From Sipunculus nudus (taxonomy: Eukaryota; Annelida; Sipuncula; Golfingiida; Sipunculidae): a stretch of 64,000 bases of DNA. This document shows positions 47,017 through 59,309 of this stretch, piece by piece. The position numbers and the translations under genes are program-made. The stretch lies in contig CM049316.1 in assembly GCA_026874595.1 (NCBI GenBank), positions 68,346,676 to 68,410,675 of the forward strand. Reading direction: 5' to 3'. The notes beneath the pieces are model-generated. The model made no database searches, was not told where the DNA came from, and was given only the letters and a program-made list of their open reading frames with translations. How positions within the stretch are numbered: position 1 is the stretch's first letter; every line of letters begins with the position of its first letter.

Positions 47017-47420
47017 GTTTTAGCTCAGCTGACTGAAAGTCAACTGAAATAAAGGTATGGTTCTTTGTCCGTCGTCGGTCCGGCAGTCAATAAGTAAGGC
47101 AAAAATTGTAACGAATGACCCTAGAAACTTTTAAGTAAAATGCAGAGAGGTCTGTAAAATATCTCCTTGGAAATGTGAAAATAGGTCAATGCGAGCAATA
47201 TGCTCTGAGCTATATGAGTACCCCTAGAATAATTAAAATTGTGATACCAAACCTGCATTTTCTTGATAATTAATGCATGGATCTTGCCTTGAATGTTGAC
47301 CATGACTAGTTTTGTCAGTTCCCGAAAACTGGTGGCGCCACCTGTATTTTTTTCTAAATTTTACGAATATAAGTAATCTGAGCTATAGCGATGGCCATCT
47401 TTCAGAGCGTGCGTTACCAA
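47017..47420. repeat. AGCTCAGCTGAC-family repeat
   Basis: It opens TTTTAGCTCAGCTGACTGAA then AGTCAACTGA, GTCCGTCGTCGGTCCGGCAG, and the family phrases AGGCAAAAATTGTAACGAAT and CGAAAACTGGTGGCGCCACC (near 47323). It lies in the second intron of the CARD-ZZ gene. Confidence 0.75.
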
Positions 47421-48760
47421 GGCATGTTTTGAAAATGTTGGGTCTATGGATACGAAATTCTTCATACGTTTAGATGACGCCAAGTTCTTCTACCAAACCG
47501 ATCACTGCGATTTCATTCCTTTGAGAAATTAAGAAAAAACACATTTGTTTATTAAAAGACTATTGTTATATGCTTGAAGACTAATGACTGATATATTACC
47601 CAAACAATTGGTGTTGCTCATATTTGGCATAACTATTCCTCAGTATGTTTCCCATAAACCTCTCAGAAATTAGGTCTATACTGCATGATATGTAGGAATT
47701 ATGGACCATACATAAATTATATTATAAAATATCAGGAAAGATGTTTACCCCTTTTAAAATAATTAATGTTGAAGATAGAGAGCCTTCGCAAGCATGTAGC
47801 TTTATTTAATAAATATTTAACTATATTTTATATATTGATTTTATATAAAATCAATACCTTAAATGTTGCCTAACTTTCACCATGGAACATTATCCTCTGT
47901 ACGCATTGTTGATTGAATAATCATATCATATATACATAAAGATTTTATATTTAAAATTTATTTATTTAATTTATTTCATTATTTTTAAAATTTATTTAAG
48001 TCTTCAGACACTATGTCAAGTATTGTTTACATCAAACCAACCCAGTTGGTGTATGGTTGGTGATGTAGCCTTCATGGGTGTAGCCTTCATGGGTGTAACG
48101 TAATATCACTACAGGCAGCTGCCTTGGTCCAGCCTCCTGGGCTTCCCCTCTGCATCATCCCCCCCCCCCCCCCAGGACAGACAGGATGCATAATCTAGAT
48201 GAATGTTTTAATTTTCTCTATTTAATTTAATCTTATTCTTGACTTTTGCCACATTTTTTTTAATTTGTATTGCATCACAAATGGTAATGCAGAGTGGAAC
48301 CACGGATCCCTTGTTTTTCTGTTTTTGATATGTCAAATGACGGTTATCATGTCAGTTTCTCAGCTTTGGTTTCATTTAGTGTCTTTAACCCTGGTGAGGT
48401 AATTAGATATGACTAGCTTTTTCAGTTCCTGATTACTGATGCGCCACCTGTATTTTTACTATGTTTTATTCCTTTTTTCCCTTTATTTGAGAATTATATT
48501 AATCGCAACTGTGGTTTCATCTGGATTAATTTTGAGCCCAACTTTTCATCCTGAACCTTCCATCTCGTACATATAACTCACCTACTAATCGGGGAATAAA
48601 AACCTAATTGATTTGGGGTCACAAGGTCAAAGGTCACGGTCACAGGGCCATCTGTCTAGATATTTGTTTCTGGATGATAACTTCAGTTTGAATTGACATA
48701 TTTGTTTCAAACTAGACTTATATATGATCCAACACAAAGGACGACAGACCCTTTGTCCGA
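47421..48760. repeat. Mixed dispersed repeats with a C run
   Basis: The block 47990-48290 repeats text of 25376-25640 (TATGTCAAGTATTGTTTACA, CAACCCAGTTGGTG, AGATGAATGTTTTAATTTTC) and has a run of C at about 48162-48174. The part 48590-48730 belongs to the GGTCACAAGGTCAAAGGTCA family. No gene. Confidence 0.55.
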
Positions 48761-50010
48761 CGTCCGGGGCTACCCAAGTCTGCCTTCAGAATACTGTAAA
48801 GTTCAGGCTGATAAGTCCGACATTCTCGTCTAAAATAAGGTTTTCTTGACGAACACTCTATAATACCAAAAGGGATCTACTGACATGAAAACCTTAACAA
48901 TTGGGAAGAGGATCGTTTTGTTCGGCGAAGTTGGGCAAATGCTAAATGGGCGAGCGAATTTTCTTTTGCAGGACTAGATGTATGGAAATACCTAACTATT
49001 CACCACTTTCATGTTAAAGTCATCGTCATTACTGTCCCCTGGAGGTTTTTTGTTCCTACAACTTTCATATTTTTTACTGTTGTGAACCTCTAGGCCAACA
49101 GCAGTTGTAAATGGACCCGGTCGGCGGTACTGTTTTTTATGACGACTGGTCTCATAAAAGTTATCCAGGAAAACTAGTTGTGTTTGTTTTATCTTACAGT
49201 GTGTAACATAATAATATATTTCCTTTCAACAGTAATGTTTCTAGTATTAGATGAATTGTAACTTTAAAAAGTTACATTGTTAGTGGAAACGATTGCGATT
49301 ACGCGGTCGTATGCATTGTCACATGTAGGCAGGCATGTTGTCTCATACACAAGCACAGGCTTCCGATCAGGAAGGCTGTGCCGTCCTTTGCTTAAACTCC
49401 CCGGTATTCTGTTGGATTGAAAAGCTATAAGTAGTATACAGTAAACAATCTACCATCTAATCTACCTTGCATGAGCTCTTCTCGACAGCCAGCGGGATCA
49501 CAGGGACCCAAGACATTTCCCCGGCAAATCAATCATTGCCAGCCTACTTAAAATTTTACACAAAAATGAACAGTATGCAGATTACGTGTCTCCAAATCAG
49601 ACAGGTATCCACATGGTAACTTCAGATAATTGTGCTGTATAATTGTACTCTCCGGAGGTATTTTAAAATATGCCAGAGGCAAATAAAAGTGACAATAATG
49701 ATGTGTCAAATAGTCGGAGTGGCGATTATAACAACAGGCGACCATTGCGAAACTCGAACAATGCTCTGATAGTTTCTTTAAAATTTCAGAAAGTAAAAGT
49801 TTCAGCCCAGATTAAGCTTTAGAATAGTATGTTAATTGAAATAACTCTAATGAAAAAATCCAAGGAATACATTTTTTATTCCTCAAAGGGAGATTGTTAT
49901 TGTGAGATAATCTTACTAGATCTATTGCAAACTAAAAAATTATAAACAGCGACTAGCAGATGAGATGACATTTCTTCCATCCCGGTGACAAAATCAATTT
50001 TTTATAATAG
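48761..50010. other. Intronic sequence, no gene recognised
   Basis: No domain, RNA gene or element was identified. Frames of up to 65 codons are considered chance. Confidence 0.4.
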
Positions 50011-51360
50011 TGGATGAGCCACAGTTTATGTTTTAGCAAACCTGTGAGCTCATGCGATGGTTTGGCTTTGTCCGTTGTCTGTCATCTGTGCGTGAACCCA
50101 GACTCTCTCAAAAGCGGCAGGAGCATCTCCAAATTTTATGCAAAGAATGGAGATTTTGCTTTTTTTCTATCTGCATTTACTAAGATTTTATATTAGGAAA
50201 GTTTAAAAACTTTAAAGCCTTCTTATCCTAAACTTTTCGGCCATATTGTCCAATATTTCAGAGAAATGATCACAGGAACAGTCTCTTACAAGTGTGCTTG
50301 AATGGTTTAGTGATTTTTGGCCGAGTTATAGGTAGCTGAACTTAGTCATTTGGCCAAAAAAGCATACTAACATTACAGTCTCAGAAACAACTGGTGCTAT
50401 CATCGCCAAATTTTATGTAAATGTATGTCACATGATTCATATTTGAAATTGAGGTGTTGATGGGGCCATTTTCATCGACCTATTTTTACGATGGTCATCG
50501 GTCATCAGTATATTAATACAGGAACAGCAGGAGCTAGCATCCCGAAATGTTGTGCACAAATCGGTCACATATCAAATGTTATGGGATTGAAATTTTTGCG
50601 TCGCCACCTGTATTGACTTAAGTTTTACGGGGGAAAAGCTTGAACACTTTTGAAAGTCGACTTCTCCAAAGTCATTCAGTCAAAGTGTTCAATATTTCAC
50701 AGAAATGATTTCAGAGATAAGCTCTCTCAACTTTATTGAAATTGTTTGGGTTCCATGAATTTTGGCAGAGTTACACGAATATTGACTTAGTCATTTGGCC
50801 AAGTATGCATACTAACATAACAATCTCGGAGACAACAGGAGCTATCATCGTCAAGTTTTGTGCAATTGTTAAACATATGACTCATATTTGGAACTAATTT
50901 TAGCCTCTTTCAGCTTAAAAATGTTTTACGATGAGACTGTCAATCTGAATGGTTTATTTTCACAAGAATTATTGTAGGGTAGGTTTCTCTCAATTGTGTC
51001 AGAATATATTTGGTTCACTGATTTTGGGTAAAGTCATACAAAGCTGGTGGCCATTAGTTAGCCTTTTTCAAAATGAGGGCTGAAAAGTCAACTTCTTCAA
51101 AACTGTTGTTTCAACTTCTGTAACATTGAACAAAATGATTCTCTGATGGCCTTTATTCAAGTTTACTTAAATGATTTTTTACAGAATAATTGGACATTAA
51201 CAATGAAAGCACCGTGAGATACTTTTGTAAAAAGGCTAGTAGATTTATTGTATTAAGAAACTGAGCTATTTGCGTATATAAGCAGAGCTGTACAGGCAAC
51301 ATAAATCATTGGTGTCCATATCCAGCTTATGTGTAAGATAATTCCATGAATGAAATAAAT
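50011..51360. repeat. Dispersed repeat built of 280-330-bp relatives
   Basis: Successive units share TGAACAC(T)TTTGAAAGTCG-like text, CCATATTGTCCAATATTTCA, GAGAAATGAT(C/T)(A)CAG, AGTGTGCTTGAATGGTTTAG, TGATTTTTGGCCGAGTTATA and AGCATACTAACATTACAGTC (about 50200-50440, 50640-50860, 50930-51060). The end matches 31.0-31.1 kb (CTGTACAGGCAACATAAATC). Non-coding. Confidence 0.6.
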
Positions 51361-53185
51361 CTGTATTTTGTATTAAACTTTCAATATGCATATTTTATTA
51401 TTCTAAACATTTTGATAAGAATATGCGGTTTAAAAAAATAACATTGTATGCTAAGTCTTTCCGTATTTATACAGAGATTTTGTCTGTATGTATAAATAGT
51501 TTGGCAGATGGCCAACTGTTTCAGATTTGGCAGGAGGGCAAGTTTCAGCCGGCATCTATTTATACAGTTGGCGGACTGCCAACTGTATCAGGTTCTGGAA
51601 CAGGTCAAGTGTTCACCCAGTGCAGTAGCTGCAGCTGGCAATTAGCTTCGCATGCTTCGCATGACTAGGTCAGCCTAGTACACCTGACTCAAGAAAAGTT
51701 TGATGTATCGGTATAAAATTCTGGCCTGTTCTTGCATCTCTAATGGCTTTCTCGTACACAAGACAGTTGGCGCAAACTACAATGATTTTTGCCAGTGTAT
51801 GTCCCTGCTTATTTCTCAGAAGTAATTTCACAAATCAGCCTGAAATTACTCTTGCCCATACATCTCGGAAAATTTTGTTGTATACAAGATTTGGGCCGCC
51901 ACCTACGATTGTATTGGGGGTTTCATGCGTCTGTGCACATAGCCAAAGGGTGGTTTGAAGTATTTATCTGAAATTTTGAGTTCAAATTTATTTCAAGATC
52001 AAACCGAAAAATGGGCCAAAGAAGGTTGCTTTCTCACGTTTGTGGACACTGCATGTTAATGTCAGGCATCCATGCCAGGTCAACCAACCAAACAGTGATG
52101 GATAAAGTTTAGGTGGATGCCACTCCACATTCAAACCTTTAAGTTCATTTTCAAGGTCATTTTCAAGGTCAAACCGAAGAAAAATAAACCTGAATGGGTA
52201 AAGTGTTTCTCCATCAATAAAAATAAGGTAATATTCGATAACGTTATGCTTTAGAGATGTGTTTATGTCAAGTGCAACGTACACAAACCACGTAACAATA
52301 ATGTTCATAATTACTTACACTTAAAATGTATGAAGAGTACAACTTAAAAGTGTGTTTTTGTTTACACAGTATAGTAAAGTTTTCACTTCCCAGAAATAAG
52401 GCAAAAGAAGTACTTTTTATGTGTTCCCAAAAGTGTCTTTAATACACAGATGATAACAAAATAAAAAATGGTCGCTTTTCGTTAAAATAAATAAAGGATA
52501 ATTAACGGATATTTGCATTGAATAATGTTGTTTTGGAAGCGAGATCTGGTTATCAGAATCGGTGCGTATCCAAGATTTAGAAAACGTGGGGACCAACCCA
52601 GGAGGACTAGTTAAAAAGCATAATATGAATTTCAAAATGGCTCTTTAAATAGGCGAAAAGACAAAAAAGACAATTTTTATCATATATTAGTCGAAAAAGA
52701 CGAAAAAGACAATTTTTATCATATATTAGTCATAAAATATAAATGTTTTATTGGACATGTTTTTTAGTTCAAATATTATCCTTCGGTGGCAGTAATCGTA
52801 TACGAGACTCTTGGCATCGCCAACACAAGCTCTGTAACTGATCCATTTATCAGTTTAGGCTTTACGTCAGGGAATTTGTCTTCAGGATAGAATACCAATA
52901 TATGCCACCATGGCAGAACCCAAAACTCGAGGAAACCATTATTTTGTTTAACTGCAAAGTTGAACACTGCATATACCAGTTTCCTTTACATCATCACAGT
53001 CATATTCCGGTATAAATCAAAGATACACATAACAGTTGAATGTGGTACAATACTGTTGAACAAGTTCTGGCTAAATGTCAAAGTAACATCTTTTGGTTGC
53101 AAAAAAAACACTGAAACTTCATGTAGGAGTAAGCATGTGTTTACCGTGTATGCATGACTATATAAGTTCTGTTGGTGACTAGTTG
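51361..53185. other. Intronic sequence with small duplications, no gene
   Basis: At 51500-51610 the words TTGGC(A/G)GA(T/C)(T)GGCCAACTGT recur. At 52654-52735 a 39-bp unit containing AAAAGACAATTTTTATCATA is duplicated in tandem. At 52135-52170 CATTTTCAAGGTCATTTTCA repeats. No domain is recognised in the 106-codon - strand frame at 52308-51988. Confidence 0.45.
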
Positions 53186-53194
53186 AGACGGCAG

Positions 53195-53480
53195 ATTTTT
53201 AATTGTATCCCCAGACAAAGTTTGGGGGATAGTATGGTTTAGGACGGTCCCGCCGCCCTAGATAAATCTTGTCTGCACGATAACTCAAAAATATTTCACG
53301 GATCTTCACCAAACTTTACATGTGCATAGATATGGGTAAGAGGACGAAACCCTGTTTAATGCCCTGTCTCACCTGAAGAATCCCTTGTGACGCATCAAAT
53401 GTAAGTATTTTTTAAAGATGGGGCCCTATTTTTGACGGGGGTATGCATTAATTGACTTGGGATATTATGATGCCGAGAAA
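53195..53480. repeat. Dispersed repeat with a hairpin head
   Basis: It starts TATCCCCAGACAAAGTTTGG then GGGATAG, an inverted pair around AGACAAAGT. Next come GGACGGTCCCGCCGCCCTAG, ATAACTCAAAAATATTTCAC and TGTGCATAGATATGGGTAAG. Phrases recur at 5.88 and 32.92 kb, and a similar-looking hairpin head (CCCCGTTTCCTCGGAACGGGG-like) lies at 61.12 kb. Confidence 0.6.
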
Positions 53481-54100
53481 TTTCTAGTTTAGTACGAATC
53501 CCAGCCTGAAGTACCTTTTATACGCTCCATCAAACTATGCCATGATCCCACCATATACGATCGAGACATTAAGGACACAGGTGTCCATGTCTATCTATTC
53601 CTATGTCTGTGGAGCTAACTAATTATGTATTCTTTTTATTTCCTAATTATGACACATCAATATTGCTTTCCTAAGAATTTAACTGATTTAAACTACTGAC
53701 GATTCCTAGCATTTCATGTGAGTGATTATAATGTACCTTGCCTGGCCTAAATGTCATTGTATATAAATGGCTGCGTGCCAGCTGACAGAAAGCAACCGTC
53801 CAACGCACCAAGTAATAATATTGTTTACGAATCTGCTGTCATAGATGTTAACACAAAAAAACTGATATCTATAGCGAAACACAACGTAGCTCGTGACACA
53901 AGTTTGCCCTGGTCAGATTATGTTAAATTAGAACATTATTGTATAATAAATATGGTTAGGGAAATATAGTTAATAATATTTAACAATGTTGTGTTTTTTT
54001 TTTGGTTATCATTGGTTGTGTTAATAACGCAAATCATACATATAGATTGTTTATTTGTTAAGCAATAGAACTTACTAGACTACCATTTGTTATAATTAGC
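53481..54100. other. Intronic sequence, no recognised gene
   Basis: A 72-codon + strand frame at 53751-53969 (YINGCVPADRKQPSNAPSNN) has coding-like composition but no known motif and no splice sites I trust. Confidence 0.35.
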
Positions 54101-54560
54101 TGACAGAAGGTTCTAGAAAATCCAGATGCTTCTAGTAGGCTTAGCTGGTAATTTCTACGTAGATAAGTTCGAGAACACGTACTCATAACGAGAACTTTTC
54201 TTATCGCCCTATCGTTCTGTAGTCTCGATAGTTAGAGTAGAACAGTTTTGCGGACGACGTTTTGTGAGATGCAGATTGACACCAAGCGGGGTCCTGGGTT
54301 GTTTAGCCGAGCACGGCGTAGGAATACTTTGTGTATTGAAAAAAAATTTTTTGGAGCCAGTTAACGACGGGTGTAAGCCAGGGAACTGTGTATTCTGGAA
54401 GTACTGTTTGTCAGACTAGAACCAGTCAACGTTGGGCGAAAGCCATTTGATACGTTCTCGGAAATAAACTCGTTTTCTTGCAACCCCTGGACTTGACATT
54501 TCTGAACTTTTGTGTGAAAGTTCCAGGGAAATATATGACCGCCGCGTGGGTGATGTGACA
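54101..54560 (+). mobile_element. Probable solo LTR
   Basis: It begins TGACAGAAGGTTCTAGAAAA. TTCTAGAA is a TTCnnGAA heat-shock-element half-site pair, followed by a further GCTTCTAG. It continues through a CpG-containing middle (TTTGCGGACGACGTTTTGTG; GCCGAGCACGGCG) to an AATAAA signal at 54463 and may end at ...GATGTGACA. TG/CA ends, a polyadenylation signal and sharply higher CpG content fit an LTR. No partner LTR, target duplication or coding sequence was found, so borders are uncertain. Confidence 0.45.
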
Positions 54561-54800
54561 TATATACAGCTGGTCATAGTCGCCATCGCCTCTTGTTGGC
54601 GACATTCGCATAGCCAACAAAAGGGTTCTAATGCGGCCCATGCATGATCAGACGACTACATTTAAGTCTGTGCATTCAGGCATCTCAGAGAAGTGTGAGA
54701 GACAAACACAAACCCATAGACAGACTAATAAGACTATGTTCAGAGCAAACGCATGGTTTTAAATCCAGGGAAGTCACGGCCCTATGTAGAAAATTATCAA
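54561..54800. other. Unclassified sequence, possible LTR leader
   Basis: It contains TGGTCATAGTCGCCATCGCC and TTGTTGGCGACATTCGCATA next to the probable LTR, so it may be leader sequence of the same element. No gene. Confidence 0.3.
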
Positions 54801-54802
54801 CA

Positions 54803-55770
54803 TTTTTAGCTCAGCTGACTGAAGGTCATACGAGTTATAGCGATCACTCATTGTCCGTCGACCATCTGTCCGTCTCTCTGTCCGCCTGATTGTCCGTCTC
54901 TCTGTCCGTAAACAGGGCACAAATATTTACCCCTGGATCTAGAAACTTCTAACTGAAACCCCATTGAGACCCATGAAAAATCTCCTTTTAAACATGAAAT
55001 TAAGTCCCTGTAAATATGGGGCTCAAATTGACCCCAAGAATAGCTAAAAATTTGAAACAAAACCTCCAATATCTGAATAATTAATTGCATTGATTGCCAA
55101 GATTCTTTCCATGCATATTGATCATAGAGTGTTTCATCATTACCTGGAGACTGGTGGCACCATCCTATTTTTTCTAATAATTGAGCATTTTTCTCTTATT
55201 TTTGAAACCCTTCAGATGAAGCAGTCTGTCCAGTAACAGGGCACATATCGAAATTGTCAGACCTAGGAAAGTCTTACTATACATCAAGGGAGGAACTATG
55301 CAAATCTCCTTGGAAACCTGAAACTATAGACTGAAGACATAATTTTGAGCATAATTTTGAGTACCATGTCGGTCAGACGGCTATATATTATATCCATTAG
55401 GCCTAGAATCTTCTAACATGACATTCAGGCAGGTCCAGGGAAAACCTGCAAATTAGGTCAGGGTGACCTATATTCTGTGAACTATGAGCCACGAGAATGA
55501 TTTTTAGATCGGCACAAATTGTATCTGTAAGATTATGCCCTAGACTATTCCAATGTAATATATAGGTGAAGTCTCGGGCAATCTCCATAAAAACCTGAAA
55601 TTAGGTCATAGTGACCCATATTTTGCGTACTAGGGACCAAAACACCTTCGGCAGTCTCCATGGAAACCTAAATTTAGGTCATGGTGACCTATATTACTGA
55701 CCAAAACAATTTAAGCACCCAGACAGTCAGACAGGATAAAAAAAATTAAAATTTTGGTCCTAGAATTTTC
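54803..55770. repeat. AGCTCAGCTGAC-family repeat, two or more internal units
   Basis: It opens TTTTTAGCTCAGCTGACTGA, then a GTCCGTCTCTCTGTCCGCCT tract. Repeated phrases follow: AACAGGGCACAAAT, CTAGAAACTTCTAACTGAAA, GAGACTGGTGGCACCATC and TTAGGTCA(T/G)(A/G)GTGACC(T/C)ATATT, at about 54900, 55220, 55440 and 55590. It lies in the second intron of the CARD-ZZ gene. Confidence 0.75.
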
Positions 55771-58435
55771 TGTCTTGCCATCGAGGGATTTCCTTCTAAA
55801 AATGTGCATGGACATTTTGGATAAGCTGACTGTATACAAAAAGGCTATATTTCATGGGGACGGGTGGACATTTTATCATGATTTTTTTTATACTTGTTGA
55901 TTTTGGAGAACTTGCTACAGTTGAATGGGGACACCACCTATAAAATTTGGCATTCAGATAATAAAATTCCTTTTGTGAATGTTTTCCTAGTCAGGTTGCA
56001 AAACTAAATTTTCATTTGCAATAAAAAAAATTAGATATTTTTACATACCTTGATGATACGTTGATCCCCTTCAAAACGGCATTCAAATTCAAATTTTTGC
56101 GATGGCATCTCCTAACACTGGTCTGATCCCACAAGGATGCCTGCTATTATTATGCCGTCAATAAAAACACTAGCGGTTTTTCTCATAAATAATTTTAATA
56201 ACTGACACAAACATGAGAGTCAAGACATTTATACATTTTTCCATTAGACTTACCTTGAATACACCTTTGCCAAAATGTTCCATTGTTGTCAGATTAGTTA
56301 TTTCATATCTAGCACTTTTGCTGCAATATACTTTGCTAATTAATATTAAGACATTAAGCCCAGTAACTGTGCACTCAGCAATGCATTCAAATAATTAATT
56401 TCCTTTTCTTCTTTGTAGTCATGTCATATTTGTTCCTAGAAACATATGTTGTATATGACTACGTCCAAATAACAAGAACATGTACTTTCAGCTTTTTATT
56501 TTTTAAATATATAACAATTAGATTTTGCATATTTAAGCTAATGCCGGTTCACATGGGTCCCTTGTTTAATCTTATACTTATGAAAGGAAGTTGGTCGACT
56601 TTTGTCCTCAATGTTCTCTAAAACCGCAGTTACCTGTGAGACTGGTTATGCCTAATTTTAAAGGTTATTGTTCTCAGAGTGACCTCGCCGATATGAGAAT
56701 AAATAATATTTAATGTACACATCATTTTGAGTGATTTTTGCATGGATAATGTCGATGAGGTTACCATCGAATACAGCCAGACTGCTTTCGGCAAAGATTG
56801 TAATGTCTCGTGGGCGCTTGGTAATCTGGTTATTCACGACACAGGCGTGTAACACAATTAACCTCTAGCGCAGCATTAAGGTATTTTTTTTGCATATGAA
56901 TAACCCCCAAATGTCAGTGATGGATTTAAGCATGTTTAGCCTAATATTGACCCAGTCCATGACCCACTTGCATGTAAATCTGAACAATGTCATTAAATGT
57001 GTAAAACATGTGACTCGAGATTTATGGAAAGAAATCATCCAACCAAGGAGGTTTAATGACAGAACCTAATAAAAGGTACCCAGATCTGGAAGGGGGTCCA
57101 AGTCGCAAACATTAGTCTGAAACTCTTTACGAAGGTTGCGGCGGCTAAAAAGTGGGTCCGATGCCCCCTGGAGCCCCTTTGGTCCGCTTTTACTGCAAAC
57201 GAGGTATTCATATTCCTTCCTTGTCTACAAATATACATTTATTTAATCTTTCATATCTTCCTTACCTCAAACTATACATCTAGCAATAATAATATTTGTA
57301 ACCAATCAAAGAACCTCGAAAATATGAATTCTGCGATTTACGCACATTTTTTAGCACTTCAAAATAGCAAAATAAAACTCAACTGTGTTAGTATTCTGGA
57401 CAGCAACACAGGAATTTTGTAATGCATCATCTGCACATAAAGCATTTTTACTAAGGAAAACACCAAGAAAACAGCCAATTCTTCAGACACAGTTGCAAAA
57501 TTTTAACATTTTAAACTGTTGATGTGTGTATGAAATTCATGATTTAGAGAAATGATATCTCAGAAATGATTGCATCGATCTGTCTGAATTTAAGTTAGCT
57601 TAATTATTGGCCATGGATGACCCCTTCAGCTGTGGAATAGTGTTAGTGTAATTTTCCTTATTTTTATGCATTTTTCAGACTTGTGGACATGTCAAAGTTG
57701 AACCCAGCAAACGAATTCGTTACATTTGACGCACTGGTTGAAAGAACATGCAACGTTTAAACATGTGCATTATATGTAGCTATCAAATTTAAGTGCCACA
57801 GACAGAATTGCAAAAATACTAAAATCACAGGAATCTAAGTTGATAGAATTTCTAAGTATCAGCTCAGCATCGTGACCCCTGGTTCACTTGTTTCTTCAAA
57901 TTTGACACACCAGTTGGATCTGCCATTTTTACGAAGCATGAAAACTAGAGAACTTGGTGTTGATCTGCAAAGTCAGATCTGTGGATCAGAATGATTTAGA
58001 ATTAGAATTTAGAATAATTGTGAGCTTATAACTTTTGAAACATTGAAGATTTATCCTTCAAGCTTGGCACATAAGTTGTAACATACCAGGTTAAACAGGT
58101 CATATCAACCAAATCATATTCATCATCTTCAAGATTTCTTGTGAACGTGATAACTAACGATTTGTTCTCAAATTTGATAGACAAAATGTTTCAACCAAGT
58201 TCTCTAGAGGAGTGTGCGAACAGGTGACCTTGATTTTATCCTTCTCTTGTACAACCTTGAGCAGACCAGTCATGTTTGGATCCAGTCTACACATGCTAGA
58301 TCCTTCGTTTAAGGAAGAACCCTGTCGATTTTGGTGTCAGGAGGTTCAATGTCAAGATCACATCTGGAGTTAATCTCAATTTAGCTCTCAGATGATAAAA
58401 AATTCTTCTTTTATTTGTTTGGCTAAAATATCATG
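55771..58435. other. Intronic AT-rich sequence, no recognised exon
   Basis: Acceptor-like tracts occur (for example before 56420 and 57679), but the sequence after them gives no domain and no matching donor. Scattered fragments of the surrounding repeats are present. Confidence 0.45.
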
Positions 58436-58439
58436 CTAT

Positions 58440-59165
58440 TCAGGTGAGGTCATTACCCATGAGTTTTGCCGATACTATTTTTTTTATGGTTCGGCCGCCA
58501 CCGCGTTCTTTTCCGGAGAACTTCTCTGAGACCCTTGGACCGATCTTGCCTGAACCCAGCATAATTATTGGGTCACATGTGAACTGGTGCCTGACAAAGA
58601 CTGGTCGTGCCACCTGCAAATTTTTTTGGTGCATTATGAAGCTAGGTGTCTTAGTGATGTTACAGCCCAAACCGCAGGAGTGGTTCATTGTATTGGGCTG
58701 AAATTGTGCTCAAATTGTGGCGTCACCTACAAATAGTTTCGCGTGTAATCCATTCATTGATTAATTCAATGTTTTGAGTTGAAATTTTGCATGTCCATAG
58801 ATCTTGGATACCTCAATCTTATATTCAAGACTAGTGTCGCCATCTGTTATCTTATTTGAATGGCATCCATCCTTGCATTGGTTTAGATGAAAATCACTTA
58901 TATCTCAGGAGTGGTGCAATGTATTGGTCTGAAATGTGGCACATCCATCCAACTAGGATAGCTTTGTTGTAGACTAGACAGGTGGCGCCACTTGCCGTTC
59001 CGTTATTGTAGAATACATTAATGCACTTTTTTTCGAATTAGTGGTTAGATCTCTTGGCCTGAAATTAGCATGTTTATCCATCATGAGTAGAACTCTCGTT
59101 AATGAAACCAGTGGCACCACATACATTTTCCTCAGATTCTGAGACCATCTACTGACCACAGTTGT
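58440..59165. repeat. Degenerate tandem array with a GGCGCCACCTG core
   Basis: Units of about 110-140 bp share ATTG(G)GCTGAAATTnTGC, a CATCCATnnA linker and TAGACAGGTGGCGCCACTTG or CTGGTCGTGCCACCTGCAAA. Units are seen near 58560, 58680, 58780, 58900 and 59040. The GGTGGCGCCACC palindrome is shared with the AGCTCAGCTGAC family, so the two may be related. Confidence 0.6.
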
Positions 59166-59309
59166 ACGCCTAACACCTTCCCAGCCCTACGTTACACCAT
59201 TATGTCGTGCGTTCAACTGTCAGCGTCATGATCCATGTATTACTTGTGTGGTTAACTTTTAATTTCGTGTCTCCAACCAAATATCAACCGCAATGTTGTC
59301 TTTGTGCTA

